A stretch of 64,000 nucleotides of DNA from an uncultured Clostridia bacterium (GCA_947170435.1 CAMVTO010000003.1:62001-126000), one strand, 5' to 3'; numbered from the stretch's first letter, positions 24,852 to 35,014 are shown. A program made the numbers and translations. The notes: generated by a model from the sequence alone, not told the origin.

Positions 24852-26441
24852 TTAAGCGGAAAAGGATCTCAAAATCGCCTCCGCTACGCGCATACCATCG
24901 GCGGCGGCGGACATGATGCCGCCTGCGTAGCCCGCGCCCTCGCCGCAGGGATACAGCCCCCGCAGCGCGGATTGACAGCCCTCGTCCCGCATGATGCGCA
25001 CCGGGGAGGACGAGCGGGACTCCACCGCCGTCAGCACCGCGTCGGGCGCGGCGAAGCCGCGGAGCTTTCTGTCCAGTTCCGGCAGCGCCTCTGCGAGTGC
25101 GTCGCAGACAAAATCCGGCAGACAATCCCGCAAGTCTCCCCACTTGACAGCGGGCTGATAGCTTGGCGTGACGCCGCCTCCCGCGGTTGACGCTTTTCTC
25201 GCGAGGAAGTCGCCGACCAACTGTGCCGGCGCGGCATAGCTTTCGCCGCCGGCGCGGTATGCCGCCTCCTCCAGCCGCCGCTGGAACGCGACGCCCGCAA
25301 GCGGATCGTTCCCGCCGAAGTCATCCGGCGTGACTGAGACGAGCAGACCGCCGTTGATGTTCTCCCGATCTCGGGCAAACTCGCTCATGCCGTTGGTCAC
25401 AACGCGCCCAGGCTCGGACGCTGCCGCTACCACCTGCCCGCCGGGGCAGACACAGAACGAGAACACGCCGCGCCCGTCTTTCGTGTGATAGGCCAGCTTA
25501 TACGACGTGGGCGGCAGCGCGGGATTGCCGGCGGCTTCTTTATACTGCGCCGCGTCGATGGCACGCTGCTTGTGCTCGATGCGCACGCCCACGGCGAAGG
25601 GCTTCGGCTCCATGGGGACGCCAACGGCGCGGAGCGCTTCAAACGTGTCGCGCGCGCTGTGACCGACTGCCAGCACCACCGCTTGCGCGGGGAGCGTATA
25701 TTCTCCGTCGGGCGATATGACGCGCAGCGCGGACACTGCGCCGTGTGCGGTTTCGATGCCGGTGACCTGATGGGAAAAGCGCACCTCCGCACCCAGCGAC
25801 AACAGCTCGCGGCGCAGGCTTTGCAGCACGGCGTAGAGCTTGTCCGTTCCCACATGGGGTTTTGCGTCGATGAGGATGTCCGGGTGTGCGCCGTACTCTA
25901 CGAAGCGCTCCAAAATCCAGCCGTGGCGCGGGTCTTTGGTGCCGGTGTTCAGCTTGCCGTCTGAGAACGCGCCCGCGCCGCCCTCGCCGAACTGCACGTT
26001 GGACTTAGGATCGAGCGCGCCGGTTTTCCAGAACGCCTCCACGTCGCGCTTGCGCTGCTCCACGCGCTTGCCGCGCTCGAGCACAATGGGGCGCGCACCG
26101 CACTTTGCCAGCACCAGCGCGCAGAACAGACCTGCCGGACCCGCGCCGATCACAACAGGCCGCACCTCCGGCACGGCAATGGCGCCGGGCAGCGCGTAGA
26201 CCGCAGGCATATATCGCGTGACGTTCTTGCCCTTGCAGCGTTTGAGTACCGCAGCTTCGTTCCTGAGCGAAACCGCAAGCGACCATACAAGCTGCACGCC
26301 GTCGCGGGCGTCCACGGAGCGCCGCAGCGCACGGAACTCCGTCAGCTCGTCTTCGCTTACGCGCAGCAGTGCCGCGGCCTTGCGGCGCAGAGCGTCGACG
26401 GTCACGCCGGGCTGGGTTTTAATATTGTCGATTCGCAGCAT
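24852..26441 (-). CDS. FAD-dependent oxidoreductase (COG2509-like, HI0933-related)
   Basis: 529 residues. The N-terminal 85 residues contain a small conserved domain (ITKQ-type helix pair), then the dinucleotide-binding loop PVVIGAGPAGLFCALVLA and FGEGGAGAFSDGKLNTG, both characteristic of a large uncharacterised group of FAD-dependent dehydrogenases common in gut Firmicutes. The C terminus has GLYPCGEGAGYAGGIMSAAADG, the second FAD-contacting segment. Substrate unknown. It is preceded by a GAGGTAATCG site and probably co-transcribed with the dehydrogenase downstream. Confidence 0.85.
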   Translation of the reverse strand: MLRIDNIKTQPGVTVDALRRKAAALLRVSEDELTEFRALRRSVDARDGVQLVWSLAVSLRNEAAVLKRCKGKNVTRYMPAVYALPGAIAVPEVRPVVIGAGPAGLFCALVLAKCGARPIVLERGKRVEQRKRDVEAFWKTGALDPKSNVQFGEGGAGAFSDGKLNTGTKDPRHGWILERFVEYGAHPDILIDAKPHVGTDKLYAVLQSLRRELLSLGAEVRFSHQVTGIETAHGAVSALRVISPDGEYTLPAQAVVLAVGHSARDTFEALRAVGVPMEPKPFAVGVRIEHKQRAIDAAQYKEAAGNPALPPTSYKLAYHTKDGRGVFSFCVCPGGQVVAAASEPGRVVTNGMSEFARDRENINGGLLVSVTPDDFGGNDPLAGVAFQRRLEEAAYRAGGESYAAPAQLVGDFLARKASTAGGGVTPSYQPAVKWGDLRDCLPDFVCDALAEALPELDRKLRGFAAPDAVLTAVESRSSSPVRIMRDEGCQSALRGLYPCGEGAGYAGGIMSAAADGMRVAEAILRSFSA

Positions 26442-26542
26442 AGTCGATTACCTCGGACCATATTTTATAGGTTGGCGCTGCAAAGCGCAAGTTGCAAGTT
26501 TAAAATCTGAAAACAAATTGTTCAAAAAAAAGATAACCGGAC

Positions 26543-26571
26543 TTCACAATTTAGACACAATCGCGTATTAT
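26543..26571 (+). promoter_or_regulatory. Promoter for the HtrA-like protease gene
   Basis: TTCACA (26543-26548), 17 bp, TATTAT (26566-26571), in an AT-rich leader 66 bp before the ATG. TAAGGAGGA is the ribosome site. No CIRCE or CtsR-like operator was recognised nearby. Confidence 0.6.
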
Positions 26572-26636
26572 CATACAACCATCCCAAAGGAAAACAACCC
26601 CCGCCGCAAGGCGGACGACATAAGGAGGAATCCACC

Positions 26637-28025
26637 ATGTATTACGAGGATGAAAACAATCTCTATCACTACAGCTACCGCAAGGGCGACTCCAACGTCA
26701 CCGAGCCGGTGTACAATACCCGCAACTATGCTGAAGAGCCGGCGCAGGCCGCGGTCGAGACCAAGAAGAAGGGCCGCGGCGCCAGACTGGTCGCGCTGAT
26801 GCTTGCCTGTGCGCTGGTCGGCGGCATGGTAGGCGCGGGCGCCACGGGTGCGGTACGCACCGCGATGAATCGCGGCACGAGCACCACGAGCATTGCCGTC
26901 AGTGACCGCGAGACCACCGAGGTCGAGACCGTCGCTGTGACCGGCGCGAAGAAGCTCAGCTACACCGAGCTCTACAAGGCGAACATCAACAGTGTGGTGT
27001 CCATCAACACGACGATCACCACCAACGTATTCAACCAGACCGTGCAAAACGCCTCGGCGGGCAGCGGGTTCATCATCACCGCCGACGGTTACATCGTCAC
27101 GAACTACCACGTCATCGACAGCGCCAGCACCGTCAAGGTCACGCTCTACGACGGCACGACCTACGACGCCACGATCGTCGGCGGCGACGAGGATTACGAC
27201 ATCGCGGTGCTGAAGATCGACGCGACGGGCTTGCAGGCCGTAACCTTCGGCGACTCCAGCAAGCTCCAGGTCGGTGAAGACATCGCCGCCATCGGCAACC
27301 CGCTCGGCGAGCTGACCTTCTCCATGAGCGAGGGTATCGTCTCGAGTGTGGATCGCGCCATCAATGTGGACGGCACACCGTTTAACATGATTCAGGTGAG
27401 CGCCGCCATCAACCCCGGCAACTCCGGCGGCCCGCTGTTCAACAGCTACGGTGAGGTCGTCGGCATCGTCTCCGCCAAGTATTCGTCCTACGCCAGCACC
27501 AGTGTCGAGGGTCTGGGCTTCGCCATCCCCATCAACGACGTGATCGCCATGGTGGAGGATATCATGGAGAACGGCCGCGTCACCAACCGTCCCTACTTCG
27601 GCATGACCGCCAGCAGCGTCAACGCCAACTACGCCATGCAGAACGGCCTCGCTGTCAGCACGGGCGTGCTGGTCAACTCTGTGGAAGACAACGGTGCTGC
27701 CGCGAAGGCGGGCCTCAAGAGCGGGGACGTGATCGTGAAGGTGGGCGACAAAACGATCGCCAGCATGAAGGATCTGAACGCGGCAAAGAAGAGCTACAAG
27801 GCGGGCGATACCGTGACGATCACGGTCAACCGCGCCGGCTCCGAGCAGGAACTGACCATCACCTTTGACGCTGCGCCCGAACAGACCAAGACGGTCGAGC
27901 AGCCGCAGCAGAACCAGCAGCCGAACAACTACTACGGCTACTACAACGACCCGTGGAGCTTCTTCGACAACTTCTTCGGCAGTCCCTTCGGCAACCAGTA
28001 CGGCAGCCGTTCCTACGGCAACTAA
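26637..28025 (+). CDS. Membrane-anchored HtrA/DegP-like S1C serine protease
   Basis: 462 residues. A 55-residue cytosolic head precedes one transmembrane helix (LVALMLACALVGGMVGAGA). The trypsin-like domain has the catalytic His in VTNYHVID, Asp in DYDIAVLKID and Ser in NPGNSGGPLFN. One PDZ domain follows (YFGMTASSVNANYAMQNGL to MKDLNAAKKSYKAGD). The last 45 residues are rich in Gln, Asn, Tyr, Gly and Phe, including NNYYGYYNDPWSFFDNFFG, and are probably disordered. Function by family: extracytoplasmic protein quality control. Single gene, own promoter and terminator. Confidence 0.93.
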   Translation: MYYEDENNLYHYSYRKGDSNVTEPVYNTRNYAEEPAQAAVETKKKGRGARLVALMLACALVGGMVGAGATGAVRTAMNRGTSTTSIAVSDRETTEVETVAVTGAKKLSYTELYKANINSVVSINTTITTNVFNQTVQNASAGSGFIITADGYIVTNYHVIDSASTVKVTLYDGTTYDATIVGGDEDYDIAVLKIDATGLQAVTFGDSSKLQVGEDIAAIGNPLGELTFSMSEGIVSSVDRAINVDGTPFNMIQVSAAINPGNSGGPLFNSYGEVVGIVSAKYSSYASTSVEGLGFAIPINDVIAMVEDIMENGRVTNRPYFGMTASSVNANYAMQNGLAVSTGVLVNSVEDNGAAAKAGLKSGDVIVKVGDKTIASMKDLNAAKKSYKAGDTVTITVNRAGSEQELTITFDAAPEQTKTVEQPQQNQQPNNYYGYYNDPWSFFDNFFGSPFGNQYGSRSYGN

Positions 28026-28034
28026 AAACATCAA

Positions 28035-28068
28035 AAAAGGAGAACGGCATTGCCGTTCTCCTTTTCTT
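28035..28068. terminator. Bidirectional intrinsic terminator between the protease gene and asnS
   Basis: A 14-bp stem (AAAAGGAGAACGGC/GCCGTTCTCCTTTT) around a 3-base ATT loop, with A- and T-runs on either side. Confidence 0.88.
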
Positions 28069-28076
28069 TGAAGCGT

Positions 28077-29471
<1,395 letters not shown>

Positions 29472-29485
29472 ATTGTGTAATCTCC

Positions 29486-29514
29486 TTGCTAAAACGAAAA
29501 TATCGTGCTATATT
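29486..29514 (+). promoter_or_regulatory. Promoter for psuG
   Basis: TTGCTA (29486-29491), 17 bp, TATATT (29509-29514), with GAAAGGAG upstream of the ATG at 29560. Confidence 0.65.
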
Positions 29515-29559
29515 ATAGGGCATCATTCCGCATTTTTCAAGCCTGAAAGGAGCGTTCTC

Positions 29560-30486
29560 ATGAGCATGAACAAATATCTGGATGTCGCGCCCGAGGTTGC
29601 CGCGGCAATCGCCGCCGGCCGGCCCGTCGTGGCGCTGGAGTCCACCATCATTTCCCACGGTATGCCCTATCCGCAGAACGTGGAGACGGCGCTTGCCGTG
29701 GAGAAGATCATCCGTGACAACGGCGCGGTGCCCGCCACCATCGCCATCATCGGCGGGCGGCTGAAGGCCGGCCTCACCGAGTCCGAGATCGACTACCTCG
29801 GCAAGACCGGCACCGCCGTCGCCAAGGCGTCCCGCCGCGATCTGCCCGTGCTGGTCGCCAAGAAGATGGACGGCGCGACCACCGTCACCACCACCATGAT
29901 GATCGCAGCCATGGCGGGCATCCGCATCTTCGCCACCGGCGGCATTGGCGGCGTGCACCGCGGCGCTGAGGTCACAATGGACATCTCCGCCGACCTCGAG
30001 GAGCTGGCCGAGACCCCGGTCATGGTCATCTGCGCGGGCGCGAAGTCGATCCTTGATCTGGGACTGACGCTCGAATACCTCGAGACCAAGGGCGTTACCG
30101 TCATCGGCTACGGCACCGAGGAACTGCCCGCGTTCTACACCCGCAAGAGCGGCTTCAAGGTAGACTACCGTCTCGATACCCCAGAGGAGCTGGCGGAGGC
30201 GTTCCACGTCAAGCGGGAACTGAATCTGCGCGGCGGCATGCTGGTGACGAATCCCATCCCCGAGCGCTGGTCCATGGACCCTGCCGTCATCAACGCCGCC
30301 ATCGACGAGGCGATCCGCGAGGCAAACGAGCAGGGCATCCACGGCAAGGCGACCACGCCGTTCCTGCTGGCGAAAATCAAGGACCTCACCGAGGGCAGCT
30401 CGCTGGATTCCAACATCCACCTGGTCTACAACAACGCGGAGCTGGCGGCAAAGACCGCGGCAGCGCTGTGTAAGCTCGAAGCGTGA
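29560..30486 (+). CDS. psuG: Pseudouridine-5'-phosphate glycosidase
   Basis: 308 residues. Family signatures VALESTIISHGMPYPQN at the N terminus, VTTTMMIAAMAGIRIFATGGIGGVHRGAE and VICAGAKSILDLG identify PsuG (IndA), which reversibly cleaves pseudouridine 5'-phosphate to ribose 5-phosphate and uracil. The usual partner kinase PsuK is not adjacent; the next gene is a DUF1294 protein overlapping the stop by 4 bp. The start MSMNKYLDVAPEVAAAI with AAAGGAG upstream was preferred over a much longer reading through asnS antisense sequence. Confidence 0.93.
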   Translation: MSMNKYLDVAPEVAAAIAAGRPVVALESTIISHGMPYPQNVETALAVEKIIRDNGAVPATIAIIGGRLKAGLTESEIDYLGKTGTAVAKASRRDLPVLVAKKMDGATTVTTTMMIAAMAGIRIFATGGIGGVHRGAEVTMDISADLEELAETPVMVICAGAKSILDLGLTLEYLETKGVTVIGYGTEELPAFYTRKSGFKVDYRLDTPEELAEAFHVKRELNLRGGMLVTNPIPERWSMDPAVINAAIDEAIREANEQGIHGKATTPFLLAKIKDLTEGSSLDSNIHLVYNNAELAAKTAAALCKLEA

Positions 30487-30758
30487 GCCGTGAACTCGCC
30501 CTTGCGCTGACGGCGTATGGGCTTATGATCAACCTTGCCGCGTTCCTCGTGTTTGGCGCGGACAAGCGCCGCGCGAAGCGCCACCGCTGGCGCGTGCCGG
30601 AAAAGACGCTGTTTCTGCTGGCTGCTGCCGGCGGGAGCCTCGGCGCGGTATGCGGCATGTGCGCGTTTCACCACAAGACGCAGCACTGGTACTTTCGGTA
30701 CGGCCTGCCCGCGATCCTGTTCGCGCACATCGCGCTGCTGCTGTGGCTGACCCGATAA
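30483..30758 (+). CDS. DUF1294-family small membrane protein
   Basis: 91 residues, GTG start overlapping the psuG stop (GTGA). Three hydrophobic stretches: an N-terminal helix (ALTAYGLMINLAAFLVFGAD), LFLLAAAGGSLGAVCGMCAF and a C-terminal ILFAHIALLLWL. Conserved DUF1294 marks are the ADKRRAKRHRWRVPE loop, GGSLGA and HHKTQHWYF. Function unknown. Its coupling to psuG may just be operon packing. Confidence 0.85.
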   Translation: MSRELALALTAYGLMINLAAFLVFGADKRRAKRHRWRVPEKTLFLLAAAGGSLGAVCGMCAFHHKTQHWYFRYGLPAILFAHIALLLWLTR

Positions 30759-30763
30759 AAGAG

Positions 30764-30798
30764 AAAACCGGAAAGGCAACGCCTTTCCGGTTTTTGTT
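30764..30798. terminator. Bidirectional intrinsic terminator
   Basis: Stem AAAACCGGAAAGGC/GCCTTTCCGGTTTT, loop AAC, T-run. It ends the psuG transcript and the converging phosphatase gene whose stop lies at 30798. Confidence 0.88.
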
Positions 30799-32972
30799 TA
30801 TTGATTTGGCCCGCGATAATGCAGGCATAACATAGTGATATCGTCAAACTGTACCGCGTCGCCGACAAAGTCGTCGATGGCGTACTGCACGGTGTCGAGG
30901 ATAGCCTTGGGCGGGGCGTTGGGATTGCGGTTGAGCGCCTCCACGGTGCGTGCCTCGCCGAAGAGCACGTTGTCCGCGTTGGTGGCCTCCGTCACACCAT
31001 CGGTGTAGACGAACAGCTTGTCGCCGGGACGCAGTTCAAACTCGTGCTCCCGGAAGGGGATGCCCTCCATCGTTGCCACGGCGGGAGAGTGACGGTACTT
31101 GATCAGCTCAAAGCTGCCGTCGCTGTGTTTGAGGGCGGGGTGCTCGTGTCCGGCATTGGCGGCAAGGCCCTTGCCGGTGGAGATTTCCACAATGCCGAGC
31201 CAGACCGTGACAAACAGGCCGGCATCGTTGCCGACGCAAAGCTGGTTGTTCACATCCCGCAGAATCTCCGAGGGGGTGCCGCCCTGCTGCGCGCGATTCT
31301 TGATGAGCGTCTTGGCGATGACCATGAACAGCGCCGCCGGGACACCCTTGCCAGACACGTCCGCCATGACCATAGCCAGATGGTTGTCGTCGATCAGGAA
31401 GAAGTCGTAGAAGTCGCCGCCGACCTCCTTGGCCGGGCGCATGGAGGCAAAAATATCAAATTCGTCGCGGCCGGGGAACGCGGGAAAGATCCGCGGCAGC
31501 ATATCCGCCTGGATCTGAGTTGCGACGTTCAGCTCCGCGCCGATGCGCTCTTTTTCGATCGTGACGCGCGTCAGTTCATCCATGTACTGAAGCGTGGCGT
31601 CGGACAGGTCCGCAAAGGCTTGCGCCAGCACCTCGATCTCATCGCCGGTGCGGTAGGCGTTCTCCATTGAAAAGCGCAGGTTCTGCCCGCCGAGGCGGGA
31701 GACACGGGTGGTCATGGTGTTCAGCGGCTTGACGATCCGCTTCGCGAGAATCAGCGCCGCCGCTGTGGCCAGCACGAAAACAGCTGCCAGCAGAACGAGA
31801 ATCATCCGCCGGGCGCCGCCGATGCTCTGATAGAAGGCTCCTACCGCAGCATCGTTGATTGCAGCGTATTGCTCCTGCATCATCGCGGTGGGCTGCATGA
31901 CCCTGTCGCACGCGATGACGGTGATGATCGCCCAGCCCACGGTGTCCATGGACGAGCCCGCCATGTAATACGCGGTGCCGCCGACGTTGACCTGCCGCAC
32001 CGGCGACTGACCGCCGAGTGCGTCGTTGACGAACTGCGCCAACTCCGCCTCTGGGGATTCGCGCAGATCCTGCGCCTCCAGCGAGGATTTCACGCGGAAC
32101 AGCTCCTGAGAATCGGGGGCAAAGACCACATGGCCGTTCTGGTTGATGATGCAGACAAAGCCGTTGTTTTCATCGGACATTTGCTCTACCGCAGTGCCCA
32201 TCTCGTCAAGAAACAGATCCGCGCCGACGACGGCCTTCAGTTCGCCGTTGGCATAGACGGGATAGGAGCAAAAGATGCCGATCTGCGAGGTGAAAATATC
32301 CTTCTGCACATCACTGAAGTACAGACCGCCGTTCTCGATCGCGCCGGTGTACCACGGACGGATGCGCGCCGGAATGGTAAGCAGCTCCCCGGTTTCGGCA
32401 AATTTGGTGCCGGACCGATCGTCCGCCATGATGAACACGCCGCTGGGCGTTGCGATGTAGCAGGAGTTGATGTTCGCGCCGTCGTAAAGCGAGGCCATCA
32501 CCTCGGCCATGTTGCCCAACAGCGCGGCGTCCGCCGCAACCTGCGGATCGCTGAGCGACACGCCGTCGTCCAGCATCAGCTGCACGCAGGTGGTGCCGTC
32601 CCTTGACGCGTCCGGGAAATCCGGCGTGCGGGCGGAGTAGCGCTCCGGCGCGGCAAACAGGCTTTCGGCGCAGTCGCGCAGCAGCGCGACCTCGGCGGCC
32701 GTTTCGCGGAACGCACTGTCCATGATGTAGGCCTCCAGCGCCGTTGACCGACTGAGGCTGGAGGAGGCGACGGCATCCATTGTTTGCGTGGAGATCGCGC
32801 CAATGGCTGCCTCCTGCTGCTCGTTGGTTTCCCGCACCAGCGTAACCAGGCTGCCGGACTGGTAGAGGATGACCGCTGTATAGGCGGCGACAACCAAAAG
32901 TATTGTGATCAAAACCAGATTGAAGATCTTGTTTTGAAGACCGCCGATTACCCAATTCTTAATCTTTTTCAT
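30798..32972 (-). CDS. Membrane sensor PP2C (SpoIIE-type) phosphatase with dCache and HAMP domains
   Basis: 724 residues. TM1 near residues 15-32 (NLVLITILLVVAAYTAVIL), a large extracytoplasmic dCache-like sensor (contains GGLYFSDVQKDIFTSQIGIF and VVGADLFLDEMG), TM2 around 390-410 (MILVLLAAVFVLATAAALIL), then HAMP and a C-terminal PP2C/SpoIIE phosphatase domain (FDIFASMRPAKEVGGDFYDF, VMADVSGKGVPAALFM, YTDGVTEA). Metal-coordinating Asp residues GGDFYDF, DVSGKG and TDGVTE are all present. It is expected to dephosphorylate an anti-anti-sigma factor in response to an external ligand; no partner is adjacent. A structured leader precedes it. Confidence 0.9.
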   Translation of the reverse strand: MKKIKNWVIGGLQNKIFNLVLITILLVVAAYTAVILYQSGSLVTLVRETNEQQEAAIGAISTQTMDAVASSSLSRSTALEAYIMDSAFRETAAEVALLRDCAESLFAAPERYSARTPDFPDASRDGTTCVQLMLDDGVSLSDPQVAADAALLGNMAEVMASLYDGANINSCYIATPSGVFIMADDRSGTKFAETGELLTIPARIRPWYTGAIENGGLYFSDVQKDIFTSQIGIFCSYPVYANGELKAVVGADLFLDEMGTAVEQMSDENNGFVCIINQNGHVVFAPDSQELFRVKSSLEAQDLRESPEAELAQFVNDALGGQSPVRQVNVGGTAYYMAGSSMDTVGWAIITVIACDRVMQPTAMMQEQYAAINDAAVGAFYQSIGGARRMILVLLAAVFVLATAAALILAKRIVKPLNTMTTRVSRLGGQNLRFSMENAYRTGDEIEVLAQAFADLSDATLQYMDELTRVTIEKERIGAELNVATQIQADMLPRIFPAFPGRDEFDIFASMRPAKEVGGDFYDFFLIDDNHLAMVMADVSGKGVPAALFMVIAKTLIKNRAQQGGTPSEILRDVNNQLCVGNDAGLFVTVWLGIVEISTGKGLAANAGHEHPALKHSDGSFELIKYRHSPAVATMEGIPFREHEFELRPGDKLFVYTDGVTEATNADNVLFGEARTVEALNRNPNAPPKAILDTVQYAIDDFVGDAVQFDDITMLCLHYRGPNQ

Positions 32973-33114
32973 GAATTGTGTCTCACTTCCGCATGTGTCT
33001 TTTTTCTCTGCAATTTGTAAAAAAATACCTATAACTACCTTTATAGTAGCATAGGCAAATGTTTAAAATCAAGATGAATGTGTGGAACAACAGAAAGGAA
33101 GCAAACGCCGCCGG

Positions 33115-33222
33115 GGGTAGCTTTTCTGAGCGAATCGGCAGCCGGGCAGCGAAAGCCGGCGCACTGGATCAGGTGCACCGGCTCGCTTCAAAGCTGCTAT
33201 TTTGCGTCACCTTGATGTGACT
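33115..33222 (-). ncRNA. Candidate structured leader RNA between tspO and the phosphatase gene
   Basis: About 100 bp of GC-rich, highly self-complementary sequence lies between two minus-strand genes. There is an inner hairpin (33155-33164 with 33173-33182, 9 of 10 paired). The segment 33183-33195 can pair either with AGCGA at 33148-33152 or, over 12 pairs, with 33119-33133. A small GTCAC/GTGAC hairpin (33206-33221) follows the tspO stop. On the minus strand a GACGCAAAA stretch and a GGCTGCCGA stretch recall the c-di-GMP-I riboswitch, but the 5' half does not fit that consensus. No U-run follows, so it is not a simple terminator. Identity unproven. Confidence 0.35.
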
Positions 33223-33699
33223 TTATCGGTTCAGAAGCCAGACGCCGAAGTTCAGATACCCGGCAAACAGGACCCACGCCAGATACGGGATTTGCAGCAG
33301 CGCCGCCGTGCGATCCACCCTGCGGAAGGTGAACGTCATCATCAGGATCAGTGCCCAAAGGACAACCAACCAGAGAAATGCAAATCCGAAGGCCTGAAGG
33401 TTAAAGAAGATGATGCTCCAGAAAAAGTTGAACGCCAGCTGGACAAGATACAGCCGCAGCCCCCGCGTGCGCGCGGCGGAGGCGGGCGTCCGATACACCC
33501 GCGCGGCGCTGACGCCCATCAGCGCATAGAGGATGGACCACGCGATCGGGAACACCAGCGCGGGCGGCGACAGAGGCGGCTTCACAATGGAGTCGGCGTA
33601 CAGCTTTGTGCCCTCCCGTGTCAAAAGGCCCGCGAGCGCACCCACAGCCTCTGTGAATACAATCCAAAATGCATAGGCCTTCCATGTGCTTTGCTTCAT
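33223..33699 (-). CDS. tspO: TspO/MBR-family tryptophan-rich membrane protein
   Basis: 158 residues, five hydrophobic helices, within the usual 155-170 range. Signatures are KPPLSPPALVFPIAWSILYALMG (helix 2), LYLVQLAFNFFWSIIFF and the C-terminal YLAWVLFAGYLNFGVWLLN with its Trp/Asn pattern. TspO proteins bind porphyrins and degrade or transport them, and act in stress signalling. I chose the ATG at 33699 (GGGTGATTGAA upstream); a GTG at 33708 is possible. The start codon lies in the loop of a 21-bp near-perfect inverted repeat (33666-33730). A haem-type gene, hemZ, is elsewhere in the window. Confidence 0.9.
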   Translation of the reverse strand: MKQSTWKAYAFWIVFTEAVGALAGLLTREGTKLYADSIVKPPLSPPALVFPIAWSILYALMGVSAARVYRTPASAARTRGLRLYLVQLAFNFFWSIIFFNLQAFGFAFLWLVVLWALILMMTFTFRRVDRTAALLQIPYLAWVLFAGYLNFGVWLLNR

Positions 33700-33730
33700 T
33701 TCAATCACCCATGGAAAGCCTATGCATTTC
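33666..33730 (-). repeat. 21-bp inverted repeat bracketing the tspO start codon
   Basis: Arms 33666-33686 and 33710-33730 match at 19 of 21 positions when one is reverse-complemented. The 23-base loop (33687-33709) holds the tspO ATG and most of its ribosome site. One arm is coding (TWKAYAF of TspO), the other is upstream. Confidence 0.85.
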
Positions 33731-33798
33731 TTGTGAAATTATACGTTTCAGCCGTTTTGCTGTCTGTGCAGCGCCGGGACCCTCCGCGCCGCCTCTGC

Positions 33799-34980
33799 TT
33801 ACGCTCTGGGGCTGCCGCACTCCGCGCAGAACTTGCCGCGGTTGCCGACTTTGCCGCAGCGCGGGCAAGTCCAATCCGCGGCAGCGAGCGGTTTCCCGCA
33901 CTCAGGGCAGAATTTCCCGCCGTTCACCTTCGCGCCGCAGTTCGGGCAGTAGGCCCCGCTCTGCGTCGGGGCGCCTGCCTGCTGCGCCGCCATCTGATAG
34001 AGCGACTGGGCGTTCACGCCGCCTGCCTGCTGCGCCATGTTCATGCCCATAAACGCCATACCTGCGCCGCCGGGGTTCGCAGCCGCCGCACGCATGGCGT
34101 CGGCCGTCGCTCCGGTCAGCGTCGCCGCGCCCATGGACGGGTCGCGCAGCGCGGCGTTGCGCTGAAGGTCTTTTATCATCCGCTCGTCCTCTTCGCCCAG
34201 CTTCATGCTGGAGATGCCGAAGGAGGCGATCTCGATGCCGCGCTTGTCGCGCCACTGTGCGGACAGGATGTCGTTGAGCGCCTGCGCCAGCTCTGCGGTG
34301 TGAGCGGGCAGGGCGGAATAGCGGATGCCCATCTCAGAGATACGGGCCAAGGCGGGCTGGAGCGCGGTCAACAGCTCCGTGCGCATTTGCCCCTCCAGCT
34401 CCTCGCGGCGATAGGCGTCGCTGACGTTGCCGGTGACGTTGGTATAGAGCAGGATCGGGTTTGTGACGCGGATACTGTACTCGCCGTGGCAGCGCAGCGA
34501 GCCGTCCAGATCCAGTCCGATGTTCCGGTCCACAATACGGAACGGAACAGGCGCGGGTGTGCCGTATTTGTTGCCGGGCAACTCCCGGGTGTTGACGAAG
34601 TAAATGCGCTGGTCGTTGGGAGCCTGTCCGCCGAAGGTAAAGCGCTTGCCGATGCTATGGAACACGTCTTTGATGCTCTCGCCCAGATCGCCGACGAAGA
34701 TCGACGGTTCGGTGGTGCCGTCGTAGACGTACTGGCCCGGTTGTGCGCAGATCTCGGAGACCTTGCCCTGCTCGACGACGATGGCGCACTGACCGTCCGC
34801 CACGGCAAGGACAGAGCCGCTGGTGATGATGTTGTCGCTTCCCTTGTTGCCGCCCTTGACGCGTTTCTGCCCCTTTACAAGCAAAACGTCGTCGGGGATC
34901 GCCTCACAATAGAAATAGTCCTTCCACTGGTCGGAAAAAACGCCGCCCGCGGCGCCGACCGCTGCACTGATGAGTCCCAT
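33799..34980 (-). CDS. SPFH-domain protein with C-terminal double zinc ribbon (YdjI-like)
   Basis: 393 residues. The N-terminal 300 residues follow the bacterial YdjI/virion-core-like SPFH family (WKDYFYCEAIPDDVLLVKGQ, then GEYSIRVTNPILLYTNVTGN and SALPAHTAELAQALNDIL). A Gly/Ala-rich linker with GMNMAQQAGG follows, then two zinc ribbons: YCPNCGAKVNGGKFCPECG and WTCPRCGKVGNRGKFCAECG. SPFH proteins assemble as membrane-associated scaffolds. It lies downstream of a TPM-domain gene and a zinc-ribbon gene; the same trio type is seen around B. subtilis ydjI-like loci (from memory). AGGAGGATAACAGC precedes the ATG. Confidence 0.87.
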   Translation of the reverse strand: MGLISAAVGAAGGVFSDQWKDYFYCEAIPDDVLLVKGQKRVKGGNKGSDNIITSGSVLAVADGQCAIVVEQGKVSEICAQPGQYVYDGTTEPSIFVGDLGESIKDVFHSIGKRFTFGGQAPNDQRIYFVNTRELPGNKYGTPAPVPFRIVDRNIGLDLDGSLRCHGEYSIRVTNPILLYTNVTGNVSDAYRREELEGQMRTELLTALQPALARISEMGIRYSALPAHTAELAQALNDILSAQWRDKRGIEIASFGISSMKLGEEDERMIKDLQRNAALRDPSMGAATLTGATADAMRAAAANPGGAGMAFMGMNMAQQAGGVNAQSLYQMAAQQAGAPTQSGAYCPNCGAKVNGGKFCPECGKPLAAADWTCPRCGKVGNRGKFCAECGSPRA

Positions 34981-35014
34981 GCTGTTATCCTCCTGTATTT
35001 ATTGTTATCGCGTT

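Noticed and set aside
33115..33222. A c-di-GMP-I riboswitch call
   Set aside because: Only two short stretches fit the consensus and the 5' hairpin lacks the GNRA loop, so the region is listed only as a structured candidate.
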